A stretch of 64,000 nt of DNA from Oligoflexia bacterium. GTDB taxonomy: Bacteria > Bdellovibrionota > Bdellovibrionia > JABDDW01. A program made the translations under genes and the position numbers. How positions within the stretch are numbered: position 1 is the stretch's first letter; each line of letters opens with the position of its first letter. The notes under the pieces are model-generated. The model had not been told where the DNA came from and did no database searches. It was given only the letters and a program-made list of their open reading frames with translations. Where the stretch lies: NCBI GenBank assembly GCA_034439615.1, contig JAWXAT010000035.1:25907-89906 (forward strand), in the 5' to 3' direction. Shown one piece after another: positions 44,705 to 54,256 of this stretch.

Positions 44705-45202
44705 TCACTCGAAATTCATAGGGTAATTAATGTTAATAGGGTTGGATCCACCAAATTTTCTAAAATGCAAATTTTTTAATATTCCGACTAAACACTTTTC
44801 AAGCTCCTTATCTGGCGAGTTTAACACACTTGCTTTGATCACATTTCCATTGGGGCTTATCGAGATTGATGTCTTAATCTGTCCGCGAGCTTCTGGGTTT
44901 TTCCGTGCATATCTTCCGTAACATCTATTTAGTTCGGTCATTTGTGTTTGCATAACTTTGGCAATTTCTTTATCTGAAAGAGTGTCTTCATTTTTTGCTT
45001 TTTGTAGCTGTGGCGGAGGAGTTGCGGTACTTGCTGGTGTCGTTAGTAAGTTGGGTATGGATGGCGATGGAGACACGCTTGGATTTGAAATGGGTGTAAC
45101 TGATAAGTCAACTGCAAGTGGGCGTTGTTTGTCTTTTAGAATAAAATAACCACTAACACCTACGATTAACAGAAGTATTGCAATCCCAAGTAATTGTCGC
45201 AT
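44705..45202 (-). CDS. AgmX/TonB C-terminal-domain protein
   Basis: 165 residues: an N-terminal membrane anchor (about 3-22), a Pro/Ser/Thr-rich linker (30-70), then a TonB-like C-terminal domain (85-165). The domain contains ELNRCYGRYARKNP, GQIKTSISISPNGNVIKASVLNSP and LEKCLVGILKNLHF. Two Cys in this pattern are typical of the AgmX/PglI C-terminal domain found in myxobacteria and related lineages. The linker would let it span the periplasm. First gene of the operon with the large exported orphan and the MscS channel. Confidence 0.8.
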   Translation of the reverse strand: MRQLLGIAILLLIVGVSGYFILKDKQRPLAVDLSVTPISNPSVSPSPSIPNLLTTPASTATPPPQLQKAKNEDTLSDKEIAKVMQTQMTELNRCYGRYARKNPEARGQIKTSISISPNGNVIKASVLNSPDKELEKCLVGILKNLHFRKFGGSNPININYPMNFE

Positions 45203-45306
45203 AAAGTCCCACTGATTGACTAATATCTAGTATTAGAATCAATTTTTAAGAGAATTTAAAGTTAATACTAGCATACGGATGGCTTTAGTGTAGTTTTCGT
45301 ATGACA

Positions 45307-45337
45307 TAAAAAAAGAGGGCCAATCGCTTGGCCCTCT
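45307..45337 (-). terminator. Intrinsic terminator of the flagellin gene
   Basis: Perfect stem AGAGGGCCAA / TTGGCCCTCT (45314-45323 and 45328-45337) with a four-base loop. On the reverse strand it is followed by a run of T (complement of the A run at 45307-45314). Confidence 0.9.
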
Positions 45338-45397
45338 ATAAGAATCACATTCTTAAGACGCGATCCTGTAAATCACAGCTTATAAGCTGAAACTTAA

Positions 45398-46231
45398 TCA
45401 GCCAATGAGCTTTAGCGCGATATTAGGTACTTGGTTGGCTTGAGCCAGTGTTGAAACACCAGATTGCAACAGTACACTATTTCGAGCGAGCTCAGCGGTA
45501 GCATTCGCAACGTCCGTGTCACGGATACGGCTATTAGATGCACTCATGTTTTCTTCTGTAATGCTTAAATTCTGAACAGTAGAATTTAAACGATTTTGTA
45601 GCGCACCAAGGTTAGCTCGTGTTGAGTTAACGCGTGTGTGTGCTGCATCAAGAAGAGCGAGTGACTCTTGTGCGCCTTCTTTTGTGCTGTAGTCAACGCC
45701 TTCGAGGCCAAGTGCATCGATAGTAGCGGTGTTCTCACCAGCAGCAAAAGTAATTCTATCTTCGAATTCGTTGTTGTGGATACCAACTTGGAAATCGAAG
45801 TTAGGTGACGTTCCATCCAAAAGGTTTGTTGAACCCCATTTGGTGGTGAGAGCGATACGTTGCATCTCGTTTTTTAACTGACCTACTTCAACGTTTACCA
45901 TTCCGCGCTCAACATCACCAATGGTGTCTGAAGCAGCTTGGATACCCAACTCACGAAGACGGGTAACGATGTTTGAAATTTCATTCAAACCACCTTCTGC
46001 AACTTGAACCATTGAGATACCGTCGTTAGCGTTACGATTCGCTTGACGAGCGGAACGAATTTCAGATTTTAATTGTTCTGAAATTGCTAAACCTGCAGCA
46101 TCGTCAGCAGCTTTATTAATGCGGCTTCCGCTTGCTAATTTTGAATAACTATCTGAAATTGCCATCTGTGAATTTGTCAAATTTCTTTGAGCGTTCACTG
46201 AAGCAATATTTGTTGATACTCTAAATCCCAT
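45398..46231 (-). CDS. fliC: Flagellin
   Basis: 277-residue flagellin, the filament subunit. Conserved D0/D1 N-terminus (NIASVNAQRNLTNSQ, LASGSRINKAADDAAGLAIS, NANDGISMVQVAEG) and C-terminus (ENMSASNSRIRDTDVANATAELARNSVLLQSG ... LAQANQ). The central variable region is short (about 140-190), as in compact flagellins. GGAG seven bases before ATG. Single gene here, with a strong terminator behind and a long non-coding region ahead; no other flagellar gene is in the window. Confidence 0.96.
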   Translation of the reverse strand: MGFRVSTNIASVNAQRNLTNSQMAISDSYSKLASGSRINKAADDAAGLAISEQLKSEIRSARQANRNANDGISMVQVAEGGLNEISNIVTRLRELGIQAASDTIGDVERGMVNVEVGQLKNEMQRIALTTKWGSTNLLDGTSPNFDFQVGIHNNEFEDRITFAAGENTATIDALGLEGVDYSTKEGAQESLALLDAAHTRVNSTRANLGALQNRLNSTVQNLSITEENMSASNSRIRDTDVANATAELARNSVLLQSGVSTLAQANQVPNIALKLIG

Positions 46232-46781
46232 GACTATTCTCCATTCATACCGTTAATCTCCCTCCGTGAAAAATTCCCTCGCATATATACTTCCTTGCTG
46301 GGCGGGCATCCGAGCCCTTGGTTGTTAATTAAATTTTCTGAGCAAACTACAAACTCCATTTTTACTACTTACGTACTACTTTGTTTTACTGCTCTTCCGC
46401 GGCTTTCCTCCTCTCGTTAATAGAGGCGATCTCTGATCGCCCCGCCCTATTCCAAGTTGGGCGTGATGGGATAATTCGAAACATCACTCACACTTTAAAG
46501 AACGTCCGTTCCCTTGAAGTGCAACGTGCATACTATATTTTCGGGAAAAGGCTCTGTTTCTTGACAGGCGCTTAGTCTAGATTGTGCCTATTAGTGAAAA
46601 ATACTTAAGCATATGTAGTTTTTTGCTAACACTTTGACTGCACGAAAGTCGAAGTTTGCAGTCAATACATGAGAAAAAAATACCTACCTGTCATTGCATA
46701 TCAGAGCTAGACCCAAACAATGAGATCAGGTAGAAAATTACTTTGATCACATGTTCCATGCATTGTGATTTTGGAGGTCAT
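46232..46781. other. 550-base intergenic region upstream of flagellin
   Basis: No convincing gene. On the flagellin strand it would hold the promoter and a long leader. Within it a perfect hairpin GGCGATC-TCT-GATCGCC lies at 46425-46441, beside a second short inverted element (GCCC ... GGGC, about 46443-46465). A 64-codon forward frame across 46381-46575 has no ribosome binding site. No clean sigma28 promoter (TAAA-N15-GCCGATAA) could be found. Confidence 0.5.
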
Positions 46782-47660
46782 ATGACATCTCATTTTTTAC
46801 TGCTTATTGTGCTCCTGGTGAGCTCAGTTGCGTCCCATGCAGCGCCATGTGGTAATCCCTGGCGAAATTCAAAGGGGCCGGGCTGTGATTATGTGCAATG
46901 GGGAAATACCTACGTTCGTGCTGGATATGTTTTAGAATCTGCGCAGAACAAATTTCTTGGCAACGTGCTTTATTTTGAAGGTCTGGGTGACTCCATGCTC
47001 AACCACTTGCCGCTTTTTAATTCACTTTCTAAAGCCGGGTTTCGCGTGATTGCATTTGATTATCCAGGGCAGGGTGGTTCTCTGGGATCAATGGATAACA
47101 CAAATATCAGCGATATAGTTAAGGCGGGATCAGAACTTTTATATCTCTATGGTCGTGATGTTCAAAATTCACAAAAGATTATTATTGGTTGGTCTACTGG
47201 TGGGTTAGCTGCCTATTTTGCCGCGTATCTTGGCCATGCAGATAAAATAGTTTTATTAAATCCAAGTATTGTTCCACGAATAAGATTTGGTGGTGGGTTT
47301 AGAATGCAAATCACTTTAAAGAATTTAACATCCCAGTCCTATTTAGGATATGGAATTGACCCGCATATTGAAGAAATTAAGCCTAATTCACCTTTGAATG
47401 TACCATTATTTGCAGCACACTTATTAGCGACTTCTTACTTTGTTCGAAATTTAAAAATTGCGCCTCACGTTCAGGGGTTGGTGCTTCTTTCTGGGCGGCA
47501 TGATCGTTTTATTGATCCCACAAGCACGCAAGATATACTTGAAGAAAAAGCGCCCCATTTTGAATTTCATTCTTTTCCAGAAGCTTTTCACGAACTAGAT
47601 AACGAACGAGAGCCTGTCAATCAATGGGTGAGAAATGAAATCATCAAATTTTTGAATTAG
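46782..47660 (+). CDS. Exported alpha/beta hydrolase
   Basis: 292 residues from ATG 46782, which has a strong GGAGG five bases upstream and gives a clean signal peptide (MTSHFLLLIVLLVSSVASHA); an in-frame TTG at 46743 is rejected. Alpha/beta-hydrolase fold: oxyanion region YFEGLGDSMLNHLP, nucleophile elbow GWSTGG (Ser), acidic residue in LLSGRHDRFIDP, and catalytic His near AFHELDNE. Probably a lipase or esterase in the periplasm or secreted. Its end overlaps a second, convergent hydrolase by 17 bases. Confidence 0.83.
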   Translation: MTSHFLLLIVLLVSSVASHAAPCGNPWRNSKGPGCDYVQWGNTYVRAGYVLESAQNKFLGNVLYFEGLGDSMLNHLPLFNSLSKAGFRVIAFDYPGQGGSLGSMDNTNISDIVKAGSELLYLYGRDVQNSQKIIIGWSTGGLAAYFAAYLGHADKIVLLNPSIVPRIRFGGGFRMQITLKNLTSQSYLGYGIDPHIEEIKPNSPLNVPLFAAHLLATSYFVRNLKIAPHVQGLVLLSGRHDRFIDPTSTQDILEEKAPHFEFHSFPEAFHELDNEREPVNQWVRNEIIKFLN

Positions 47661-48615
47661 AGATAAATTCTTTGATCTTATCCACAATCCACTGTGGATC
47701 TTCTTCTTGCAAATGGTGCCCTGCATCGGGATGAATATGAAAAAGACTTTCTGCTAAACTCTGGTGTAATTGTTGACCATAGCGTACCGGAACGAGTCGA
47801 TCATTTTGACCACACAAAATTAGTACTCGCTTATTGAGTGCTTTAAATCTTGGGATCAGAGTTTTATCGATGAGGGCTTCAAATGAAGCGACAAAGGCGT
47901 GGTGAGTATCGTCACTTGCCATAAATGGCGAAATATAGGCTGATACAACTTCATCAGTAATGTCACGTTGTTTTCCATAAAGGGTTTTCATAAACTGTTT
48001 TACCACCACCTTATTTATAAAAAGTGGTGGTAACAAATCGATGAACAATCTTATTTTTCGTAAATCAAGTGGGCCAATAATTTTTGGGTCATGTGCTGAG
48101 TTAATGAGTACAAGGTCTTTAATTAAATCTGGATTTTGAATAGTCATTTCTGCTGCAATTGCACCGCCCATACTATTCCCGACTAAAATACATTGCTGCA
48201 CATTTTGAGCTTTTAAAAATTCAATGAGCAATTTTGCTTGTGCGGCGAGCCCATAACTAGATTTGCGCGGTTTGTCTGAGAGTCCATAGCCTTTAAGATC
48301 AATGGCCCAAACACGAAATGACCTAGCTAAAAGTGGAATCAAAAATCTCCAACAATAAAGATTCGCACCTATACCATGAATAAGAAAAATATCAGGGCCA
48401 CTACCTTCAACGACGTAGTGGAGTTGAATATTATCAATCATTAAGTGTTTACTCTGTGGGCCCGGAATTTTTAGACCATCATGAGCATATTGACGCATCA
48501 AACGCTTGCGGTAAAAATAGGCGAGAGTCCAACCGCCCATAGTAAAAAACATAAAAATGATAATGAGAGCTGCTAAAATCCAAAGCCACTTTTCACTAAG
48601 GATTTCTTGTATCAT
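47644..48615 (-). CDS. Membrane-anchored alpha/beta hydrolase
   Basis: 323 residues. An N-terminal transmembrane helix (about 10-35) anchors a cytoplasmic or periplasmic hydrolase. IFLIHGIGANLYCWRFLIP (oxyanion), VGNSMGGAIAAE (nucleophile elbow), LCGQNDRLVPV (acid) and HPDAGHHLQEEDP (His) are all present. Resembles the 2-hydroxymuconic semialdehyde hydrolase/epoxide-hydrolase type; substrate unknown. It directly follows the 76-residue Cys gene, three bases away, so the two share an mRNA. Confidence 0.85.
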   Translation of the reverse strand: MIQEILSEKWLWILAALIIIFMFFTMGGWTLAYFYRKRLMRQYAHDGLKIPGPQSKHLMIDNIQLHYVVEGSGPDIFLIHGIGANLYCWRFLIPLLARSFRVWAIDLKGYGLSDKPRKSSYGLAAQAKLLIEFLKAQNVQQCILVGNSMGGAIAAEMTIQNPDLIKDLVLINSAHDPKIIGPLDLRKIRLFIDLLPPLFINKVVVKQFMKTLYGKQRDITDEVVSAYISPFMASDDTHHAFVASFEALIDKTLIPRFKALNKRVLILCGQNDRLVPVRYGQQLHQSLAESLFHIHPDAGHHLQEEDPQWIVDKIKEFISNSKI

Positions 48616-48618
48616 GAA

Positions 48619-48831
48619 TTAATCAGTTTCCATGGTTCTACAAAAAGCGATCATTCCATTTTTTTCTAAATCGGCCAACTGAGTGCGTTTTAAATGCGGT
48701 GTGGTAGGGTAACCAAAAATACAGGTTTCTGTTTTGAAATCAAAATGCGTGCAATCTTCACATGCAGTCGCATAGTTGAGTAACTTGTAATTTTCTGGAT
48801 TTACGTAGTCTCTGAGTATTTCATTTTTCAT
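48619..48831 (-). CDS. Small Cys-motif protein
   Basis: 70 residues from ATG 48831; a GTG 18 bases upstream is possible. CEDCTHFD-x5-C and a late FCR suggest a four-Cys metal site (CxxC-x8-C-x30-C). No family recognised. It lies directly upstream of the membrane-anchored hydrolase and 80 bases from the divergent clpB. Could be a zinc or Fe-S binding protein. Confidence 0.6.
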   Translation of the reverse strand: MKNEILRDYVNPENYKLLNYATACEDCTHFDFKTETCIFGYPTTPHLKRTQLADLEKNGMIAFCRTMETD

Positions 48832-48911
48832 ATATAGCCAGCTTGACACCTGTCATTTAATAACCACACTTAACTTAAGATAACTGGTAAGAAAAGTTAA
48901 GGATTAAGGTG

Positions 48912-51488
48912 ATGAAAACAAATAAATTTACCATTAAAAGCCAAGAAGCCCTCAACGACGCTTTGAGCGGAGCTGAATCAAGTGGGAACCCGGCCGTAGA
49001 TGGAATTCATCTCTTATCAGCACTGTTAAATCAGGCTGATGGTCTTGTCATCCCGGTACTTGAAAAACTTCAAGTAAACATAGCTAATTTCAAACGTGAT
49101 GTAGAAAGTGAATTGGTTAACGAGCCCCGTGTTTCTGGTAGTGGGCAAAATGTTAATATCACTTCTGCTTTGAAAAAAGTTTTAAGTTTAGCTGAAAAAG
49201 AAGCGCTTAGTTTCACTGATGAGTTCACAAGTACAGAACATTTTTTATTAGCGCTTACACAAGTTGAAACGTCAGCCCAACGATTATTAAAGCGACATCA
49301 AGTAACTACTGATAAATTAAGACAAGCGTTGATTGAAATGAGAGGTACTCAAAGAGTCACTGATGAAAATCCAGAATCAAAATTTCGTGCGCTAGAAAAA
49401 TATGCCCGTGATCTCACCGCCGTTGCTGCTCAAGGAAAGCTTGACCCTGTTATTGGTCGAGACGAAGAAGTACGTCGTGTGGTTCAAGTCTTAAGTCGTC
49501 GTACAAAAAACAATCCAGTCCTCATCGGCGAGCCAGGTGTAGGAAAAACAGCCATCGTTGAAGGCTTAGCACAAAGGATTATCAAGGGAGATGTTCCTGA
49601 GACACTTTTAAATAAAAAACTTTTATCATTAGATTTAGCAGCCATGATTGCAGGGGCTAAATACCGCGGCGAATTTGAAGATCGCCTCAAAGCGGTGCTT
49701 AAAGATGTATCCGCAAGTAACGGTAGCATTATTCTCTTTATTGACGAGCTCCACACAATTGTTGGAGCTGGTGCAAGTGAAGGGGCCATGGATGCCGGCA
49801 ATATGCTAAAGCCAGCACTTGCGCGAGGAGAACTTCGCTGTATAGGTGCAACTACTTTAGATGAGTATCGAAAACATATCGAAAAAGATGCAGCCCTTGA
49901 AAGACGTTTTCAGCCTGTGCTCGTAGGTGAACCAAGTGTTGAAGATACAATTAGTATCTTACGTGGTCTGAAAGAAAAATACGAAGTCCACCATGGGGTG
50001 CGTATTAAAGATTCAGCGATTATTTCTGCTGCAACATTAAGTCATCGTTATATAGCGGGTCGTTTTTTGCCAGATAAGGCAATTGATCTTATCGATGAAG
50101 CCGCAAGTAAACTTCGCATTGAAATTGGGAGCCTTCCTGTTTTGATCGATGAAAAACAGCGCCGAATTATGCAACTTCAAATTGAAAAAGAAGCACTCAA
50201 GCGAGAAAAAGACGAAGCCAGTCGTGATCGTCTATTAATATTAGAAAAAGATCTCACCGAACTCACAAGAGATGCCGATGCTCTTAAGAAAAAATGGCAA
50301 GCCGAAAAAGCTGTCATCATGAATGTTCGTAATATCAAAGAAGAACTTGAACAAGTACGAAATGATATTTCAAAAGTTGAACGTGACGGAGATCTCGGTA
50401 AAGCCGCTGAACTTAAATATGGTCGACTTCCAGAACTTGAAAAGCGTTTGAACTTCGAGGAAAAGCGAATTAAAGAAACTGAGGGCAGTCGCATGCTCAA
50501 AGAAGAAGTTGGCAGCGAAGATATTGCCGAAGTTGTCGCAAAATGGACAGGCATTCCTGTTTCAAAAATGCTTGAAGGCGAAGCAGAAAAACTTCTCAAC
50601 ATGGAAGATCGTCTTCGTGATCGTGTTGTAGGGCAAGATCATGCACTTGTGATGGTATCAGATGCAATTCGACGAGGGCGAGCAGAGATTTCTGATCCCC
50701 ATCGACCCATTGGAAGTTTTATATTCTTGGGTCCAACAGGTGTTGGTAAAACTGAAACAGCAAAAGCTTTAGCAGGTTTTTTATTCGATACAGATCAAGC
50801 CATGATTCGCATAGATATGAGTGAGTACATGGAAAAACACGCAGTCTCACGCCTTGTCGGCGCACCTCCGGGATATGTTGGCTATGAAGAGGGTGGACAA
50901 CTTACTGAAGCCGTCAGACGTCGGCCGTATTGTATTGTGCTTTTAGATGAAATCGAAAAAGCGCATCCAGATGTTTTTAATATTTTGCTACAAATTCTAG
51001 ATGACGGCCGTTTGACCGACGGTCAAGGCCTCACCGTTGATTTTAGAAATACAATTATCATTATGACAAGTAACGTTGGTAGCCAGGTGATTATTGAAGA
51101 AAAATTATCTACAAAAGAAAAAGAACAAGCTGTGATGCAAGCACTTAGTCAAACGTTCAGACCAGAGTTTTTAAACCGCGTTGACGACACAGTAATATTT
51201 AATGCACTTGGTGAGAAAGAAATTGTTAACATTGTAAAATTGCAACTCCAATCACTTCAAAGGCGCTTAAGTGATCGTAAAATCAATTTAGAATTTGAAG
51301 ATTCTGCACTCAAATATCTAGGTAAAGCCGGCTTTGATCCAATATACGGCGCACGCCCCTTAAAACGCGTGATTCAATCCAAAGTTCAAAATGAACTCGC
51401 TAGACTTATTATTTCGAAAGAAGTTTTGCCGGGTGATTCAGTTGTTGTGAAAGCAAAAGGCGATAACATTGAGTGTGTGAAGAAATAA
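48912..51488 (+). CDS. clpB: ATP-dependent disaggregase ClpB
   Basis: 858 residues from ATG 48912 (AAGGA eight bases upstream). N-terminal repeat domain (1-145), first AAA+ ring with Walker [10 protein letters not shown] near 207, coiled-coil M domain (about 395-525), second AAA+ ring with Walker [10 protein letters not shown] near 610 and Walker [12 protein letters not shown], and the C-terminal oligomerisation domain. ClpB with DnaK rescues aggregated proteins. The M domain separates it from ClpA/ClpC. A TTGACA lies 70 bases upstream without a good partner, and no CIRCE element is seen. Confidence 0.96.
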   Translation: MKTNKFTIKSQEALNDALSGAESSGNPAVDGIHLLSALLNQADGLVIPVLEKLQVNIANFKRDVESELVNEPRVSGSGQNVNITSALKKVLSLAEKEALSFTDEFTSTEHFLLALTQVETSAQRLLKRHQVTTDKLRQALIEMRGTQRVTDENPESKFRALEKYARDLTAVAAQGKLDPVIGRDEEVRRVVQVLSRRTKNNPVLIGEPGVGKTAIVEGLAQRIIKGDVPETLLNKKLLSLDLAAMIAGAKYRGEFEDRLKAVLKDVSASNGSIILFIDELHTIVGAGASEGAMDAGNMLKPALARGELRCIGATTLDEYRKHIEKDAALERRFQPVLVGEPSVEDTISILRGLKEKYEVHHGVRIKDSAIISAATLSHRYIAGRFLPDKAIDLIDEAASKLRIEIGSLPVLIDEKQRRIMQLQIEKEALKREKDEASRDRLLILEKDLTELTRDADALKKKWQAEKAVIMNVRNIKEELEQVRNDISKVERDGDLGKAAELKYGRLPELEKRLNFEEKRIKETEGSRMLKEEVGSEDIAEVVAKWTGIPVSKMLEGEAEKLLNMEDRLRDRVVGQDHALVMVSDAIRRGRAEISDPHRPIGSFIFLGPTGVGKTETAKALAGFLFDTDQAMIRIDMSEYMEKHAVSRLVGAPPGYVGYEEGGQLTEAVRRRPYCIVLLDEIEKAHPDVFNILLQILDDGRLTDGQGLTVDFRNTIIIMTSNVGSQVIIEEKLSTKEKEQAVMQALSQTFRPEFLNRVDDTVIFNALGEKEIVNIVKLQLQSLQRRLSDRKINLEFEDSALKYLGKAGFDPIYGARPLKRVIQSKVQNELARLIISKEVLPGDSVVVKAKGDNIECVKK

Positions 51489-51709
51489 GATGGTGGCTCA
51501 CAACGCACTCAAATTTAGTGATTAAAACTTTTTTGAAGTAATGCGGTATATGCAGTTTAGGTTTCGAATAATCGAGTTAGTGACAAGACTTTTGTCTTAA
51601 AGTGAGTAACCCATCCATTCCCAACTGGAAATGCTTTTGCAACTGGTAAATCTTGAAAAAATCAGCAATCCTATTTAAAGAGAATTTTTAATCAGCGCTG
51701 GAGCTTATT

Positions 51710-52444
51710 GTGAAACAAATTGGATCCATCATTTTACTCATCATTGGAATATTCGTAACAACTCACTCCAACGCACAAGAACAATTTCGAAAACGATCTG
51801 ATAAACCAGTACAAACATCACTTGCAACAACACACACTTTGCCAAGTGCATTTGTAATTCCAGGTGGGACAGTAATTTTAGGTACCACTATGGGCATTGG
51901 TCTTTTTGACATCATAGACATCACAACAAATTTATTCTTAAATTTTAATTCAGTTTTTAACGTTCAATCCAAAGTTTCGCTTTGGAGTAATGAAGATTTT
52001 GGTCTCGCTGTATATGCAGGTTACATGAGTCAATCTATTCGCACTCAGTATCTCAACACAGCAAACGGATTAATCGAAACTAAGAATACAAACGTGACAG
52101 CGGTACAACCAGGTGGTGTTTTTTCTTACCGACTACATCCTCGCCTTGTCGGTCATTTTGGAGTCAGCACAAATATTCAAAATCCATCTGTTGCCAAATC
52201 AGATCTTGAGAAAAAAACAGGTTACTTGCGCGGAACAGTCTTAAATAAAGAATTTGCATTCGGACTTTCGCGTACAGTCGCACTCGCAGCAGGTGGATCA
52301 TACGATTTTAAATATGATATCCCCGGTGCAGGAGCGAGCCTTCACATTGGTGGCTTTCAAATCGGCGCCCATTATTTTTTCAACGTAGCTGAGGGTTCCG
52401 TAATGCCTATTATCGGTGGCGGTTACACAGCAACAATCGACTAA
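51710..52444 (+). CDS. Hypothetical outer-membrane-type protein
   Basis: 244 residues with GTG start and a signal peptide (about 1-22, cut after SNA). The rest is beta-rich, with amphipathic strands such as GLAVYAGYMSQ, VGHFGVSTNIQ, KEFAFGLSRTVALAAGGSYDFK and HIGGFQIGAHYFF, as in small outer-membrane barrels. No family recognised. Stands alone between clpB and the riboflavin operon. Confidence 0.6.
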   Translation: MKQIGSIILLIIGIFVTTHSNAQEQFRKRSDKPVQTSLATTHTLPSAFVIPGGTVILGTTMGIGLFDIIDITTNLFLNFNSVFNVQSKVSLWSNEDFGLAVYAGYMSQSIRTQYLNTANGLIETKNTNVTAVQPGGVFSYRLHPRLVGHFGVSTNIQNPSVAKSDLEKKTGYLRGTVLNKEFAFGLSRTVALAAGGSYDFKYDIPGAGASLHIGGFQIGAHYFFNVAEGSVMPIIGGGYTATID

Positions 52445-52495
52445 TCCAACACTTAGCTGTTTAATTTCTGATGCGTCACGCGTGGCGTTAAATAT

Positions 52496-52524
52496 TTGAC
52501 ATTCTTGGGCTTTAAAACTAAAAC
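52496..52524 (+). promoter_or_regulatory. Putative promoter of the rib operon, very close to the start codon
   Basis: TTGACA (52496-52501) matches the consensus exactly; a 17-base spacer leads to TAAAAC (52519-52524). Transcription would start about one or two bases before the ribD ATG at 52533. There is no FMN riboswitch-like leader upstream. Confidence 0.45.
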
Positions 52525-52532
52525 AATGCCCT

Positions 52533-53651
52533 ATGTTTGATATCAAATTCATGATGCAAGAAGCCCTTAATTTAGCCACCAAAGCACGTGGAAAAACAGC
52601 ACCCAACCCTATGGTGGGTGCTGTTGTCGTCACAGCTCAAGGTGAAATAATCGGGCGCGGTTTTCATCCTCAAGCTGGTCAACCACATGCCGAAGTTTTC
52701 GCCATCAATGAAGCCAAAACAAAATCTCACGATCTAAGCCAGTGCACATTATTAATCACACTTGAACCTTGTAACCATACTGGGCGAACGCCACCGTGTA
52801 CTGATCTTATTTTGGAATCTAAAATTAAACATGTCGTTATTGGTGCGCTTGATCCAAACACCTTGATGCAAGGAAAAAGTTTAGAACTTCTAAAGCAAAA
52901 AGGTATTGAAATCACATCTGGAGTTTTACAAGCCGAGTGCGAAAAACTAATTCGCGGATTTAAATCTGTTATTAAAAATGGCAGACCTTTTATAACTTTA
53001 AAAGCAGCCACAAGTCTGGATGGTAAAATTGCAACCTCAACTGGTGAATCACAATGGATCACTCAAGAGCCCGCACGCAAACTCGCACGGCAAGAACGCT
53101 CGCAACATGATGCAATTCTAGTTGGTGTGGGTACAGTGCTCGCTGACGATCCACAGCTAAACGTTCGTGATGGTTCGACACATTCTTTAACAAAAATTAT
53201 TTTAGATTCTCGCTTGATGACACCTCCTCAAGCTAAATTATTTTCTACACCAGGTAGTGTAATTATTTATTGTGACGAAAATTATTCTGCAGAACGAAAA
53301 GATCTACTAGAAAAAACAGGTGCCCTTGTAGTCCCTATGCTCAATGATCAGCAACAAACTCCAGGGTTACTTAATCTAAAAATTATTTTTGCTGATCTCG
53401 CTAGGCGTGGTGTACAAGAGCTGATGATTGAAGGCGGAGCGCGTGTATTAGGTGCTGTAGCACGTGAAAAACTTTTTGATCGTGTACTTTGTTTTGTCGC
53501 ACCCAGGATTTTAGGTTCTACAAGTCTTAATGTATTTGAAGGTCTTGATGTGAAGCTTCTCAACGAAAGTATCGAGCTAGAAAATATGACAACCCGTTTA
53601 GTTGGAAAAGATATTGTCATTGAAGGTATGCGTGTATGTTCACCGGTTTAA
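52533..53651 (+). CDS. ribD: Riboflavin biosynthesis deaminase/reductase RibD
   Basis: 372 residues. N-terminal deaminase domain with the zinc motif HAEVFAI (about 53-59) and PCNHTGRTPPC; PNPMVGAVVV before it. C-terminal reductase domain (150-370) with TLKAATSLDGKIAT and IEGGARVLGA. Catalyses the second and third steps from GTP. No ribosome binding site is seen, which agrees with the promoter lying almost at the ATG. It overlaps ribE by 16 bases. Confidence 0.95.
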   Translation: MFDIKFMMQEALNLATKARGKTAPNPMVGAVVVTAQGEIIGRGFHPQAGQPHAEVFAINEAKTKSHDLSQCTLLITLEPCNHTGRTPPCTDLILESKIKHVVIGALDPNTLMQGKSLELLKQKGIEITSGVLQAECEKLIRGFKSVIKNGRPFITLKAATSLDGKIATSTGESQWITQEPARKLARQERSQHDAILVGVGTVLADDPQLNVRDGSTHSLTKIILDSRLMTPPQAKLFSTPGSVIIYCDENYSAERKDLLEKTGALVVPMLNDQQQTPGLLNLKIIFADLARRGVQELMIEGGARVLGAVAREKLFDRVLCFVAPRILGSTSLNVFEGLDVKLLNESIELENMTTRLVGKDIVIEGMRVCSPV

Positions 53652-54256
53652 TCAAAGAAGTGGCTATATTTCTCAACCGTGAAGATGCCCAGGGCGGTCT
53701 ACGCATTGAGATAGAGCGTCCAAAGAATTGGACTGAACTTGAATTAGGCGAAAGCATAGCGCTTAACGGAATTTGTCTCACCCTCACTGAGTTTAATGAA
53801 AACAAAATTGTTTTTTTCGTTGGCCTTGAATCATTGGCTAAAACAAACATACAAGCAATTCGTAAAGATCAAAAAGTTAATCTAGAGCGAAGCCTAGCTC
53901 TTGGTGATCGTTTAGGCGGGCATTTGGTATCAGGTCACGTAGATGGCGCAGGCCTTGTTATGGGAAAAGAAATCAGAGGCGATTGTCTTTGGTTAAAAAT
54001 CCATATCAATGAAAATCTCATACGCTGGGTGGTTCCCAAGGGGAGCATCGCACTCAATGGTGTAAGTCTCACGGTTAATGAATTAGATCGCAAAAACTTA
54101 AACGCTGAATTTCTTCTCATTCCAGAAACACTTGAGCGAACAAATTTAAAAGATATATCTGAAGGTGAGTTTATAAATATTGAATGTGATCAAATGGTAA
54201 AAATCATTGCAGAGCAGGTGAAGTACTACGGGGTAATCAATGAACACCATCCATGA
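53636..54256 (+). CDS. ribE: Riboflavin synthase, alpha chain
   Basis: 206 residues, two tandem lumazine-binding barrels; starts MFTGLI as in all riboflavin synthases. Motifs: [12 protein letters not shown] in the first half and [11 protein letters not shown], with [14 protein letters not shown] in the second. It dismutates two molecules of 6,7-dimethyl-8-ribityllumazine. Overlaps ribD and ribBA by 16 and 17 bases, indicating tight coupling. Confidence 0.95.
   Translation: MFTGLIKEVAIFLNREDAQGGLRIEIERPKNWTELELGESIALNGICLTLTEFNENKIVFFVGLESLAKTNIQAIRKDQKVNLERSLALGDRLGGHLVSGHVDGAGLVMGKEIRGDCLWLKIHINENLIRWVVPKGSIALNGVSLTVNELDRKNLNAEFLLIPETLERTNLKDISEGEFINIECDQMVKIIAEQVKYYGVINEHHP

Noticed and set aside
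46460..46510. Possible sigma28 promoter for flagellin on the reverse strand (TAAAG near a CGA core)
   Set aside because: At the required spacing the -10 box matches only two or three of eight consensus bases.
46381..46575. 64-codon forward open frame before flagellin
   Set aside because: No ribosome binding site, overlaps the hairpin at 46425, and its codon use is unlike the neighbours.
48842..48880. TTGACA and possible heat-shock promoter for clpB
   Set aside because: No -10 of either sigma70 or sigma32 type at proper spacing, and no CIRCE repeat.
52445..52532. FMN riboswitch before ribD
   Set aside because: Only 88 bases available and no RFN-type conserved blocks can be seen.
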